Assembly (NCBI RefSeq): GCF_038002345.1
Contig: NZ_JBBOCJ010000001.1
Coordinates: 6,944,001-7,008,000, forward strand
Source: Paenibacillus sp. FSL M7-0420
Lineage (GTDB): Bacteria > Bacillota > Bacilli > Paenibacillales > Paenibacillaceae
DNA: 64,000 nucleotides
Reading direction: 5' to 3'
Shown: positions 1-8,565 of the stretch, piece after piece
How the letters are laid out: each line of letters begins with the position of its first letter
Numbering within the stretch: the first letter of the stretch is position 1
Made by a program: the position numbers and the translations under genes
Notes under the pieces: model-generated
Told to the model about the DNA's origin: nothing
Databases searched by the model: none
Seen by the model: only the letters and a program-made list of their open reading frames with translations

Positions 1-54
1 CACCTGGAGGATACTATTGGGCGGCGCAGGCGGATTTTCAGGCAACATGTCTGA
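1..54 (+). other. possible 3' end of an upstream gene
   Basis: Frame 1 is open from the window edge to a TGA ending at 54 and could be the tail of a gene cut by the window. Frames 2 and 3 are also open for a while, so this is not certain. Nothing else is clear before the MATE gene at 141. Confidence 0.2.
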
Positions 55-140
55 AATCCTACTGCATTTTCACAACAGCTGTGCTACCATACATTTGATT
101 CAACGATTCACAGCCATAAGGAATCTTAATAAGAAGGTGT

Positions 141-1523
141 ATGATGGAAGCAAGTAAGCCCAAGACATTCAACTTAATGAAGCTGACCTGGCCGATCTTC
201 CTGGAGCTGTTCCTGTTCATGCTCATGGGCAGTATGGATACCTTCATGATCAGCTCTGTGTCCGATGATGCGGTCTCCGGTGTCGGAGCGGCCAATCAGA
301 TTATTGCCATAGCCATTCTGGCGCTTAGTGTCATCGGGAACGGCGCGGCGATCGTCGTGTCGCAATACCTCGGCTCCAAGCAGCCCAAAGAAGCCGCCAG
401 AGTGATCGGCAATGCAGTTACCCTGAATCTTGCGGTAGGGATTATACTCAGCACAGTCATGCTGCTGCTCGGAGGCCATCTGCTGCAGGCGCTGAACGTG
501 AAGGGTGACATTCTCGCCTACGCCCGCTCGTATATCAACATTGTCGGAGGCGCGATCTTCCTGCAGGCCCTCATCAACGCGCTGGCCGCCACCATCCGGA
601 CCCACGGCTTCACCAAGCAGACGATGGCGGTATCGCTGCTGATGAACGTTATCCATGTCGGCGGCAACTATCTGCTGATCTTCGGCCATTTCGGGCTGCC
701 TGCGCTCGGCGTGGAGGGTGCGGCCGTGTCAACTGTGATCAGCCGCTCCATCGCTCTCTTGATCTTCTTCCTGCTGCTCTACCGCATTATGGAGGTACGA
801 GTGAAATGGAGCTATTACGTTCACCTCTCCAAGAAATACGTGCTGCAGATTCTCAAAATCGGTATTCCGTCCGCCTTCGAATCAGTAATGTACCAGTGCT
901 GCCAGCTAGTCTTCACCCTGTACATCACCTATTTGGGGGCCGAGGCCATGGCAACCCGCCAGTATGCGGTTAATATCTCGAACTACATCTTCCTGTTCAG
1001 CGTAGCGGTGGCAATGGGGACCTCAATTATTGTAGGGCATCTTGTAGGTGCAAAACGGACGCAGGAGGCTTACTCACGGGTGTTCACCAGTGTAAAGTGG
1101 GCACTGCTGGTCACAGTCCTCATGGACCTGATCGTCATTCTGTTCCGCAAGCCGCTGCTGGGCCTGTTCACGGATAATGAGCTGATTAGCGCCATGGGCG
1201 CCCAGGTCATCCTGCTCAGCTTCTTCCTGGAGACCGGACGGACCTGCAATCTGGTCATTATCAACTCGTTGCGCGCGTCGGGCGATGCCAAGTTCCCGGT
1301 CTACATGGGCATGATTTCCATGGTGTGCATGAGTCTGCCGCTGGGCTACTTCCTGGTGTTCACACTTGATCTGGGTCTGGCCGGGGTATGGCTGGCCACA
1401 GCGTTCGACGAATGGGTGCGGGCCGTCATTATGTACTTCCGCTGGAAAAGCAGAGCCTGGGAGAAGCATGGCCTGATCCAGCACGAACCGCCGGAAGCCG
1501 CCCCGGCAGCTCCGGCACACTAA
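141..1523 (+). CDS. MATE family multidrug/Na+ antiporter
   Basis: A 460-aa polytopic membrane protein with the twelve-helix, two-halves layout and length of the MATE family (NorM/DinF-like). These proteins export cationic drugs or metabolites in exchange for Na+ or H+. The N-terminal half opens with a WPIFLELFLFMLMGSMDTFM segment and repeats of the family's small-residue helices follow. The AAGAAGG ribosome binding site at 131-137 fits the second ATG at 144 better than the first at 141, so the protein may start two codon steps later, at MEASKPKTF. It is a single-gene unit that ends in a strong terminator. The substrate cannot be read from sequence. Confidence 0.9.
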   Translation: MMEASKPKTFNLMKLTWPIFLELFLFMLMGSMDTFMISSVSDDAVSGVGAANQIIAIAILALSVIGNGAAIVVSQYLGSKQPKEAARVIGNAVTLNLAVGIILSTVMLLLGGHLLQALNVKGDILAYARSYINIVGGAIFLQALINALAATIRTHGFTKQTMAVSLLMNVIHVGGNYLLIFGHFGLPALGVEGAAVSTVISRSIALLIFFLLLYRIMEVRVKWSYYVHLSKKYVLQILKIGIPSAFESVMYQCCQLVFTLYITYLGAEAMATRQYAVNISNYIFLFSVAVAMGTSIIVGHLVGAKRTQEAYSRVFTSVKWALLVTVLMDLIVILFRKPLLGLFTDNELISAMGAQVILLSFFLETGRTCNLVIINSLRASGDAKFPVYMGMISMVCMSLPLGYFLVFTLDLGLAGVWLATAFDEWVRAVIMYFRWKSRAWEKHGLIQHEPPEAAPAAPAH

Positions 1524-1561
1524 CTCTGCGGCAGCTCCTCAGGGCCGGCTCGCACACAAAT

Positions 1562-1608
1562 AAGGGATGCTAATCAGCCACCGGAAATACGGCTGATTAG
1601 CATCCCTT
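1562..1608. terminator. bidirectional rho-independent terminator
   Basis: An 18-bp inverted repeat (AAGGGATGCTAATCAGCC and its complement) with an 11-nt loop lies between the convergent MATE and solute-binding-protein genes. The stem ends in CCCTTTG on the plus strand, so it can end transcription from the left. Termination from the right is also plausible, though the T-run is short. Confidence 0.8.
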
Positions 1609-1629
1609 TGTCGTAAGCTTGGCCCATGC

Positions 1630-2955
1630 TCAGTTCCCCTTGGCTACTGCAACCTTATGTCTGGCTGCGAACTGCTCCGGCGTGACTGCTTTGCCGAACA
1701 GCGCCTGGATCATATCCAGATGGACCTGGGCAGCATTCGGCTTCATCTGCACATCCGCGAACAGGGTAATACTGCCGGCATTGTTCAATTCATTCAGCAG
1801 ATCCACGTATAGCTGCGGCAGCTCCTCATTCGTGGTATCGACCTTGGTCGCCGGAATCACCCCCGCACTCGTCACTGAAGCCTCGCCCCATTTGAAGACA
1901 AAGTATTCGACAAAAGCCTTGGCCTCCTCCTTCACCCTCGACGATTCCGCTACGAACAGTCCGACACCCGGACCGCCTACCCAGTCCCCCGAATTCCCCT
2001 TCCCGCCTTCCACTGTAGGGAATTTGAAGAAGCCGACCTTGTCCTTGAAGGCCTGCGGAATCTCCGGGTTGGTCGTGAAGTTGGGCAGCTCCCAGGTACC
2101 GGTCAGGTACATGGCCGCCTTTTCTTCCATGAATTCCGATTTGCCCTCATCATACGACAAGCCGTTGAAGCCGTTGTTGAAGGCGTTCATATCGACGAGG
2201 TTCTGCACTTCCGCCGCAGCCTGCACCAGTCCGGGATCATCGAAATATCCCATCCCCTTCGTTGCCCGCTTGAGCGTCTCACTTCCGGCAATACGGTCCG
2301 CCAGATACATATACCAGAGCGAGCCTGTCCACCGGTCCTTATTGCCCAGCCCCACCGGAGGCACACCATGACTGGAGAGCGCTCTCACAACTGCCTTGAA
2401 CTCCTCATACGTTGAAGGCACCTGAAGATTATATTGGGCGAAGATCTCTTTATTATAAAAGATCGGTGAGATGTTCATCTCCAGAGGCAGCGCATAGGTC
2501 TTGTTATCGACAACATAAGACTCTGTAGTGCTCTTCAGGAACTTATCCTTAAGCTGCCCGCCATGCAGGATGTCATCCAGCGGAGCGAATAATCCGCCTC
2601 TTACATAAGGCTCCATGAAGCCGGCTGCCCAGGTTATGCCCACATCGGGAAGGTCATTGGAAGCGGAGAGCACCTTGAGCTTGCTTTTATACTGCTCATT
2701 CTCCAGCACATCCTGCCTGATGATGATACCCGGATGCTCCTTCTCATATTCTGCGATAATCTGGCTGACCAGCTTATACTGCTGCGCGGAGAGTCCGGCG
2801 GGCCAGATGTGCATCATATGAATGGTTATTTTGGGAGAAGAGGCACCGGTAGCTGCAAGCTCACTATTATTGTCTCCCGCAGAGCCGCAGCCTGTCAGAA
2901 CAAGCAGCCAGATGCAGGCCAGGAGCAGCCCCTTGGTCATGTGTTTCCTTCGCAT
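1630..2955 (-). CDS. ABC transporter sugar-binding lipoprotein (family 1)
   Basis: About 441 aa. The signal peptide ends in an LTGC lipobox (Cys about 23), so the mature protein would be a membrane-tethered lipoprotein. The rest matches family 1 extracellular solute-binding proteins, which bind oligosaccharides, with the typical GDWVGGPGVGLFV region near the C-terminus. The start chosen is the second ATG at 2955, which sits 8 nt from GGGGAGG; the ATG at 2961 is too close to that site. No permease or ATPase gene is next to it. Instead it follows a YesM/YesN kinase-regulator pair on the same strand, which suggests a co-sensor or a binding protein for a distant transporter. Confidence 0.88.
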   Translation of the reverse strand: MRRKHMTKGLLLACIWLLVLTGCGSAGDNNSELAATGASSPKITIHMMHIWPAGLSAQQYKLVSQIIAEYEKEHPGIIIRQDVLENEQYKSKLKVLSASNDLPDVGITWAAGFMEPYVRGGLFAPLDDILHGGQLKDKFLKSTTESYVVDNKTYALPLEMNISPIFYNKEIFAQYNLQVPSTYEEFKAVVRALSSHGVPPVGLGNKDRWTGSLWYMYLADRIAGSETLKRATKGMGYFDDPGLVQAAAEVQNLVDMNAFNNGFNGLSYDEGKSEFMEEKAAMYLTGTWELPNFTTNPEIPQAFKDKVGFFKFPTVEGGKGNSGDWVGGPGVGLFVAESSRVKEEAKAFVEYFVFKWGEASVTSAGVIPATKVDTTNEELPQLYVDLLNELNNAGSITLFADVQMKPNAAQVHLDMIQALFGKAVTPEQFAARHKVAVAKGN

Positions 2956-3078
2956 TGCCATTGCCTCCCCATCTCACATTGCAAAAGGCCGTAATTATCC
3001 ATGTAATCGCTATCATTCAAATTCTAGCATCGTACTCCGAGGCAGATAAGGGCACATTTATTGGCTAAAATACCACAT

Positions 3079-3879
3079 TTATTTGATTTCCTGCGCTCCG
3101 CCCTTCATCTGCTGACGGTACCGGCTCGGGCTTATCGCCTCCAAGGACTTGAAAACCTTAATGAAATATTTATCCGTCCGATACCCTACACGCTCTCCAA
3201 TCTCCCCGACCGGCAGCGCGGTCTGGAGCAATAACTCCTTCGCCCGCTGAATCCGCAGACGGGACAGATATTCCGTGAAGGAGACCCCCGCCTGCTCCTT
3301 GAACAGCACGCTGAAATAGCTGGCATTCAGGTGAATCATCCCCGCTACCTCAGCCATCGTCAGCTGTTCGTGCAAATGCTGCTCCACATAGGCAATGGCC
3401 TCCTTAACCGGCTGCCCCATCCCGGCCTGCTCCGGGTCAATCTCCAGCAGCTTGTGATCCACCAGCTTCTCCAGCTTCACATGGCGCTGCTGCTCCTCCT
3501 CCCGCTTCAGCGCATCCTCGACCACTGTCAGCAGCTCGGACTTGTCCAGCGGCTTCAGCAGATAATTGACTGCCCCCAGCCGCATCGCCTGCTGCACATA
3601 ATCGAACTCCGCATAGCCGGAGATGACAATGATCACCGGCTTCCGGGGAGCTTCCTGCAGCGAATGGATCAGATCCAGCCCGCTCACCTCCGGCATGCGC
3701 ACATCTGTGATCAGCAGGTGAACGCGCTCCTGCCGCAGCCGCTCGCGCGCTTCCACCCCGTTGTCGCAGGTCTCCACGATATACCGGCCTGCCGCCCATA
3801 CTTCCAGCGTCTGCTTAATCCCCTGACGCGTTCTTGGTTCATCATCTACGATTAGAATCGTCTTGTTGCCCAGACTCAT
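3079..3879 (-). CDS. AraC-type response regulator (YesN-like)
   Basis: An N-terminal receiver domain (ILIVDDEPRTRQGI; phospho-acceptor Asp in LLITDVRMPEVSG; Lys in LLKPLDK) is joined to a C-terminal AraC/XylS double helix-turn-helix ending in KYFIKVFKSLEAISPSRYR. The start is set at 3879 because GGAGGGGATACCT precedes that ATG; the open frame extends further upstream without a ribosome binding site. It overlaps the 3' end of the kinase gene by about 38 nt, which implies translational coupling. It should control carbohydrate genes, likely including the downstream binding-protein gene. Confidence 0.92.
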   Translation of the reverse strand: MSLGNKTILIVDDEPRTRQGIKQTLEVWAAGRYIVETCDNGVEARERLRQERVHLLITDVRMPEVSGLDLIHSLQEAPRKPVIIVISGYAEFDYVQQAMRLGAVNYLLKPLDKSELLTVVEDALKREEEQQRHVKLEKLVDHKLLEIDPEQAGMGQPVKEAIAYVEQHLHEQLTMAEVAGMIHLNASYFSVLFKEQAGVSFTEYLSRLRIQRAKELLLQTALPVGEIGERVGYRTDKYFIKVFKSLEAISPSRYRQQMKGGAQEIK

Positions 3880-5638
3880 AGGTATCCCCTCCATTGCTTG
3901 GAATCTCAAACCTTATTACAGTCCCCTCAGACCGTCGGCTCTCTACGATCAGCCCCTCCGTCTTCATGCCCGCTTCCGCATAGTACAGCTTCAGCCGCCG
4001 CTGCACATTCACCAGCCCCACTCCGCTGCCCTTGGCAGAGACCGGCGGCCCGCCATCCAGCGCATCTCGCAGCGCCAGCAGTGTGGCCTCATCCATACCC
4101 GGCCCGTTGTCCGACACCTCAACTGAGGTCCACCCCTTGCGGGAGGAGGGGGTGATTATGACTTCAATCACGCCCTTGCCGACTCGGCTCTCCACGCCAT
4201 GGAGAATGGCGTTCTCGACAATCGGCTGAATCAGCAGCTTGGGTACCGGTACAGCAGCCTCATGCGGGTCAAGCCTGATGTCCCAGGACAGCCGCTCTCC
4301 CATCCGCATCTCCATAATCCGCAGATACCGCCTGATCTGCTCCACCTCTTCACTCAGCGTGACCCATTCATCCTTGTTGTGCGGGCTGCCCATAATGTAG
4401 CGGAAGAGCCTGGACATCATGACCACTAATCCGGCCAGCTCCTCCTCCCCCTTCTCCTCCAGTGACCAGTTGAAGGCCTCCAGCGTATTGAACAGGAAAT
4501 GGGGATTGATCTGCGCCTGCAAGGCTTTCAGCTCGGTCCGGCTCTGCAGGACCTCCTTCTCATAGACCACCCTGATCAAATCATTAATATTAGCCACCAT
4601 ACCGTTGTAGGTATTATTCAGCTCCCGGAGCTCCATGGTAGATACCTTCTGCGAATTGGGGGTCAGCACCCCCATGCGGGATTTGCGCATCGCCCGGATC
4701 AGGTGAATAATCGGCCGGGTAATCATTGTTGACAACAGAAAGGATATAATCAGGAACAGCAGGGTTCCGATTCCGCCTGACACCAGCAGCACCGTCCGCA
4801 GCACGGACAGTCCCTTGGTGACATAGCTGACAGGTGTCAGCACCAGCAGCGTCCAGGAGGTCTTGTCCGAGCGCAGCTTGACCTGCACATACTCCTTGCC
4901 CCGGAAGCTCACCGTCTGGTCTCCGCTCTCCAGCAGCGGCAGCAGATCCTCCTGCGGCGTTCCGCTGCTCCCGAGGAGCTGTCCTTCATCATTCACGAGC
5001 AGCACAGACTCTCCGCTGTCACTGCCGGAGAACGGATCGTCGAGCTGGAAGTAGCTGCGCTGGATGCGGGCCATCAGGTAGCCGCCCCGCGAGAACCAGC
5101 GGTCCATCAGGCTGACCTGGCGGATCGCCAGCAGGCTCTGTTCATCATGCGGATCAACGCCGATCCAGACCAGCCGCCCCTTCTGGGCATTAGCCTCACT
5201 GATATGCTGCTCGTTAATTCTGCTCTCCAGGCTGCCTTCCTTAATCGGGAACAGCAGCCTGTAATCAGCGGTATATAGCTCCAGCGAGCCAACGCTCGGC
5301 ATGTACGCCTGATAGCTGGAGACAATCTGCAGCAGCGACTGGCGCTGATTGAAGGACACCTCATTGCCGTCCAGCTCCTCCAGCAGCAGCTGTTGAACGG
5401 TAGGATGATTGGCCACCTGCTCCATCAGACCGTCAATCTGGCCGGTCAGCGCATCCAGCCTTCCGTTGGCCTGAACCGCCGTCTGCTGGATGTGCCGCTC
5501 GGCATTATTTTTGAGCAGGATAGAGACACGGTCATACACAAATGCTCCGGACACCAGAATAATAATGAGCATCACCAGCAAAAAACCGATGAATATCTGA
5601 TTGCGCAGTGTGTTGAGCTCTCTGAACCTCTGAAGCAT
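3842..5638 (-). CDS. sensor histidine kinase (YesM-like)
   Basis: About 598 aa. One membrane helix near residues 13-35, a large extracytoplasmic sensory region, a second helix near 280-305 and a HAMP-like linker precede a His_kinase/HATPase_c core. The phospho-accepting His lies in QINPHFLFNTLEAF, the N-box is QPIVENAILHG and the G-box is GSGVGLVNV. The start at 5638 is preceded by GAAGGAATTCTG; the earlier in-frame ATG at 5713 lacks such a site. It is cotranscribed with the overlapping AraC-type regulator and presumably reads sugar availability outside the cell. Confidence 0.92.
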   Translation of the reverse strand: MLQRFRELNTLRNQIFIGFLLVMLIIILVSGAFVYDRVSILLKNNAERHIQQTAVQANGRLDALTGQIDGLMEQVANHPTVQQLLLEELDGNEVSFNQRQSLLQIVSSYQAYMPSVGSLELYTADYRLLFPIKEGSLESRINEQHISEANAQKGRLVWIGVDPHDEQSLLAIRQVSLMDRWFSRGGYLMARIQRSYFQLDDPFSGSDSGESVLLVNDEGQLLGSSGTPQEDLLPLLESGDQTVSFRGKEYVQVKLRSDKTSWTLLVLTPVSYVTKGLSVLRTVLLVSGGIGTLLFLIISFLLSTMITRPIIHLIRAMRKSRMGVLTPNSQKVSTMELRELNNTYNGMVANINDLIRVVYEKEVLQSRTELKALQAQINPHFLFNTLEAFNWSLEEKGEEELAGLVVMMSRLFRYIMGSPHNKDEWVTLSEEVEQIRRYLRIMEMRMGERLSWDIRLDPHEAAVPVPKLLIQPIVENAILHGVESRVGKGVIEVIITPSSRKGWTSVEVSDNGPGMDEATLLALRDALDGGPPVSAKGSGVGLVNVQRRLKLYYAEAGMKTEGLIVESRRSEGTVIRFEIPSNGGDTYESGQQDDSNRR

Positions 5639-5767
5639 CAGAATTCCTTCTTTCGTTGGCAGCGTTTCCAACTCTATTCTCCAAACCCCGGGAGTTTTGT
5701 CAAGATAAATCATTGCCCGCAGGCGAGAGACGGACCTGAGGTCCCCGCGGATACCAGCAACAAAAAA

Positions 5768-5809
5768 CCCTTAGCACAGTTCTCCCGCTTCGAGGAGCTG
5801 CCCTAAGGG
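5768..5809 (-). terminator. rho-independent terminator
   Basis: CCCTTAG/CTAAGGG arms enclose a structured loop and are followed on the minus strand by TTTTTTG. It ends the transcript of the small membrane protein gene (5827-6069). Confidence 0.7.
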
Positions 5810-5826
5810 CTAACACAGAAGACTAC

Positions 5827-6069
5827 TTAGATGAACATTATCGGAGTGATCCATTCGAAGTGCAGGGCTGCCCACAGCAGAACCAGCAATACCGCGCCGA
5901 TGCAGTAGCTCATGATTTTGCGGCGGGTCGGCTCCAGATAAATATCCAGCGGAATCAAGATCAGAATTATACCCATCGCGATGATGTTAAGCAGAGGCTT
6001 ATGATAAAAAATCCCCGCTGCATTCAAGGCAACCGCAAGGAGCGTCAGAAGCAGAAAATATTTTCTCAT
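5827..6069 (-). CDS. small membrane protein of unknown function
   Basis: About 80 aa with two or three hydrophobic helices and the short linker LEPTRRK. I do not recognise a family. The start at MRKYFLLLTLL (6069) puts the first helix directly at the N-terminus, as expected for a small inner-membrane protein. The open frame reaches 6132, but the extra residues are polar and unlikely to be translated. It has its own terminator and is probably monocistronic. Confidence 0.55.
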   Translation of the reverse strand: MRKYFLLLTLLAVALNAAGIFYHKPLLNIIAMGIILILIPLDIYLEPTRRKIMSYCIGAVLLVLLWAALHFEWITPIMFI

Positions 6070-6197
6070 AGCTACATCATCCCTGTATTTGCCATTATTG
6101 TCAATCCAAAAAAAATAGCCCATTGCGGGCAAGGAACAGACAGCTGTATAAGGTTACTCTCCTCTAATTCCGTATAAACCGGTCAAAGAGCGGCAGC

Positions 6198-6428
6198 TTA
6201 GCGGATAGTAACGCTCTTCTTAATAGCCTTCGCGTCCAAATTCTTATTAACGAGCGTAGGCAGCATCTTCATGCTCCGGGTCATGGGCGAATTACATTGC
6301 CAGCAGGTAGGCACATGTTGGAAGGCAAAGTTGTCGCGTATCCATCCGGTGCATTCTTCCTTGGTGCAGGACCAGATAGCTGTCTCTTCCTGCGGAAGAT
6401 CTACCATCGCTTTTTTACGAAAATACAT
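6198..6428 (-). CDS. ydjO: cold-inducible YdjO-like protein
   Basis: A 76-aa protein with the layout of B. subtilis YdjO: WSCTKEECTGWIRDNF followed by PTCWQCNSPM. The two Cys pairs could bind zinc as a small ribbon. The start is preceded by AGGAGGGGTACTT. YdjO is known as cold-inducible but has no assigned biochemical activity. Its position just downstream of a cold-shock gene supports a shared cold response, although a terminator separates the two. Confidence 0.8.
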   Translation of the reverse strand: MYFRKKAMVDLPQEETAIWSCTKEECTGWIRDNFAFQHVPTCWQCNSPMTRSMKMLPTLVNKNLDAKAIKKSVTIR

Positions 6429-6511
6429 AAGTACCCCTCCTAATAGCTTAGTTAGTGCGTCCTACGGACTGTTATGGCAGAACGGAAGCTTGTTCTCTAC
6501 TACATGGTCAT

Positions 6512-6545
6512 AAAAAAAACTACCCTCAACTGGTGTTAAGGGCAG
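6512..6545 (-). terminator. rho-independent terminator of the csp gene
   Basis: On the minus strand an 11-bp stem (CTGCCCTTAAC / GTTGAGGGTAG with two non-canonical pairs) and a 4-nt loop are followed by eight Ts. It lies just past the csp stop codon. Confidence 0.85.
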
Positions 6546-6558
6546 CTTATTTGTGGAA

Positions 6559-6759
6559 TTACAGTTTTACAACGTTCTCAGCCTGTGGTCCACGAGCGCC
6601 TTGAGTTACGTTGAACTCAACGCGTTGGCCTTCGTCCAAAGACTTGAAGCCTTCGCCAGTGATTGCGGAGAAGTGTACGAATACGTCGCTTCCGCCTTCA
6701 ACCTCGATAAAACCGAAACCTTTGTCTGCGTTGAACCATTTTACTGTACCTGTTTGCAT
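6559..6759 (-). CDS. cold-shock protein, CspA/CspB family
   Basis: A 66-aa single OB-fold protein with both RNA-binding motifs, KGFGFIEV (RNP1) and VFVHF (RNP2). Family members bind single-stranded RNA as chaperones and antiterminators and rise on cold shock. The gene stands alone, with a long leader upstream and a strong terminator downstream. Several csp paralogues are usual in this group, so I give no letter. Confidence 0.97.
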   Translation of the reverse strand: MQTGTVKWFNADKGFGFIEVEGGSDVFVHFSAITGEGFKSLDEGQRVEFNVTQGARGPQAENVVKL

Positions 6760-6902
6760 GATATTACCTCCAAAGTTTATTTAACACATGTCCTTTTATT
6801 CCTACGTATTGTACGAACAAATAAAAATTCACACATTGGAAAAGGCTTCATACACAAATGCTAACCTTTTACAATATGTGAATTAAGGGTTAAATTTATG
6901 AT

Positions 6903-6938
6903 TGACTTCATTGTAGCACACTATTTTCCCAAATGCAA
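6903..6938 (-). promoter_or_regulatory. sigma-A promoter and long leader of csp
   Basis: TTGCAT (6933-6938) and TACAAT (6910-6915) are separated by exactly 17 nt on the minus strand. Transcription would start near 6903 and leave an untranslated leader of about 140 nt before the csp start, as is typical for cold-shock genes whose leaders act as thermosensors. Confidence 0.7.
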
Positions 6939-6993
6939 AGGGTTACTGCCAATAATACAAAATAAATTTTAAATTTTAGAGAACCTATGCCAG

Positions 6994-7022
6994 GCGCACG
7001 GCTTTGGGGGGATCAGCCGCGC
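6994..7022 (-). terminator. possible weak terminator hairpin
   Basis: A GCGCGGCT/AGCCGTGC hairpin lies just after the stop codon of the 92-aa gene. No clear T-run follows, so termination is uncertain. Confidence 0.35.
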
Positions 7023-7038
7023 ACCACCGGCTAAGGCT

Positions 7039-7317
7039 TCAGTCGATATATCCGGCCAGTCCCTTGTCCATCAGGTAATCCATTTCCGCATCCAGAATGG
7101 TCTCCACCGTCAGCTCGTCCAGCTTCACATCACGCTGTGCAGTCACATAGTCGACCAGATCATCATTATCGATATCAACCTCGCCTTGTGCATTGGCCTT
7201 GGCCTTATTAATGAACGTCTGCTCATGCTTCAGCACCAGCCGGATAACGGCCGGAGCCACCTTCGTCTGTGCAGACAATACCTCCACCAGTTCCTGCTCA
7301 TTCACTTCATTACTCAT
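7039..7317 (-). CDS. conserved acidic protein of unknown function
   Basis: A 92-aa soluble acidic protein. It reads as a helical N-terminal half, with an EVL...PAVIRLVLKHEQTFI segment resembling a small helix-turn-helix, and an acidic C-terminal half. The composition and good codon use indicate a real gene, but I do not recognise a family. No partner is evident next to it. Confidence 0.65.
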   Translation of the reverse strand: MSNEVNEQELVEVLSAQTKVAPAVIRLVLKHEQTFINKAKANAQGEVDIDNDDLVDYVTAQRDVKLDELTVETILDAEMDYLMDKGLAGYID

Positions 7318-7386
7318 CTTCGTTCGTCAGCTCCTTGGTATCTATGAACCCTGATTGTACCACAAGTCCCCTTCAGGCGGGCAGCC

Positions 7387-8493
7387 TCATCTCCACCAAG
7401 GCAGAACCGGATATCCGGCGGCCCCTGCGGTTACAGTCTCCCCGATTCGCGGCGTGGCCAGCCGTACCCCTCTCAGCGCCGCAGCAGCCGAGATCCGTTC
7501 TGCCGGATCAGTCCAGTCATGCATCGACAGGGTGAATGCGCCCCAATGGATGGGGATCAGCAGACCTCCCTGCACATCGATGTGCGCCTCGACAGTCTGT
7601 TCAGGCAACATATGAATGTCCGCCCAGCGCGGATCATATTGGCCGCATTCCATGAGCGTAAGATCGAAGGGTCCATGGGTACGTCCGATCTCGGCAAAAT
7701 GCGGGCCATACCCGCTGTCCCCGCTGAAGAAGACCTTGGTCTTCTCCCCCTCCATAATCCAGGAGCACCACAGCGTGGTGTTGCGGTCCAGCAGACTCCG
7801 CCCGGAGAAATGCCGCGCCGGAGCACAGGTGAAGGTTATCCCCTCATAGGTAAGCGTATCGCCCCAGTCCTGCTCGCGGATCTTGTCTGCGGCCACCCCC
7901 CAGCGGCGCAGATGGGCGCCGACACCCAGCGGTACAATGAACAGTCCTACCTTATCCTTCAGCTGGCGGATGGTTCCATAGTCCAGATGATCATAATGAT
8001 CATGGGAGAGCAGCACCGCATCCAGCTGCGGCAGGAGGGCAGCCTCCAGCGGAAGCTGCTTGCTGTAGCGGCGGCCGCCGATGAACGGAAACGGGGACGG
8101 GGCACGGCCCAGCATAGGGTCGAGGAACAGGGTCAAGCCGTCCATCTCCAGCAGCACCGCTGAATGTCCGAACCAGGTAACCCGGGTGTCGCGGCCCGCT
8201 CCTATAGAGGACGGTAACAGCGGCTGCGGCTGAAGAGGCTCAGCGGGTCTGGAGTGGGGGTTGCCCTTAATGAAGTCCTTCAGAATGGAGAGTCCGCTGC
8301 TTCCAGCCTTGTCACCGCTCAGTTCCACAGTCTGCGGATAAGCAAATTTGCCCTTGCTGTAATGGGCGGAGCCGAGGTTACGCGCCCTCTCCTGCTCCCC
8401 GGCCCTGCGCCCGAACGCCGGATATACGGTCATGATAAGATACGCAGCGGCAACAACTGCAAGCAGAATAGAACCAATAATAATCAGGGTCAT
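7387..8493 (-). CDS. MBL-fold metallo-hydrolase, membrane-anchored
   Basis: 368 aa with an N-terminal membrane helix followed by a metallo-beta-lactamase fold. The metal-binding HxHxDH motif is SHDHYDHLD, and later metal ligands appear in CAPARHFSGR, FSGDSGYG and IPIHWGAF. This set matches the NAPE-PLD/RomA-like branch, which hydrolyses phosphodiesters or related esters. The catalytic domain could face either side of the membrane. The gene lies alone downstream of the DUF3999/DUF2339 pair. The substrate is unknown. Confidence 0.85.
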   Translation of the reverse strand: MTLIIIGSILLAVVAAAYLIMTVYPAFGRRAGEQERARNLGSAHYSKGKFAYPQTVELSGDKAGSSGLSILKDFIKGNPHSRPAEPLQPQPLLPSSIGAGRDTRVTWFGHSAVLLEMDGLTLFLDPMLGRAPSPFPFIGGRRYSKQLPLEAALLPQLDAVLLSHDHYDHLDYGTIRQLKDKVGLFIVPLGVGAHLRRWGVAADKIREQDWGDTLTYEGITFTCAPARHFSGRSLLDRNTTLWCSWIMEGEKTKVFFSGDSGYGPHFAEIGRTHGPFDLTLMECGQYDPRWADIHMLPEQTVEAHIDVQGGLLIPIHWGAFTLSMHDWTDPAERISAAAALRGVRLATPRIGETVTAGAAGYPVLPWWR

Positions 8494-8565
8494 GCGGTAA
8501 TCCTTCTTTCTGCGGGTTCATGTCTAGCGATTCCAGCCCATCTTATATAACAGGATCAGCCTTTC

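Noticed and set aside
1619..2371. 250-aa plus-strand open frame
   Set aside because: Antisense to the well-supported solute-binding-protein gene; Ser/Pro-rich composition typical of a shadow frame.
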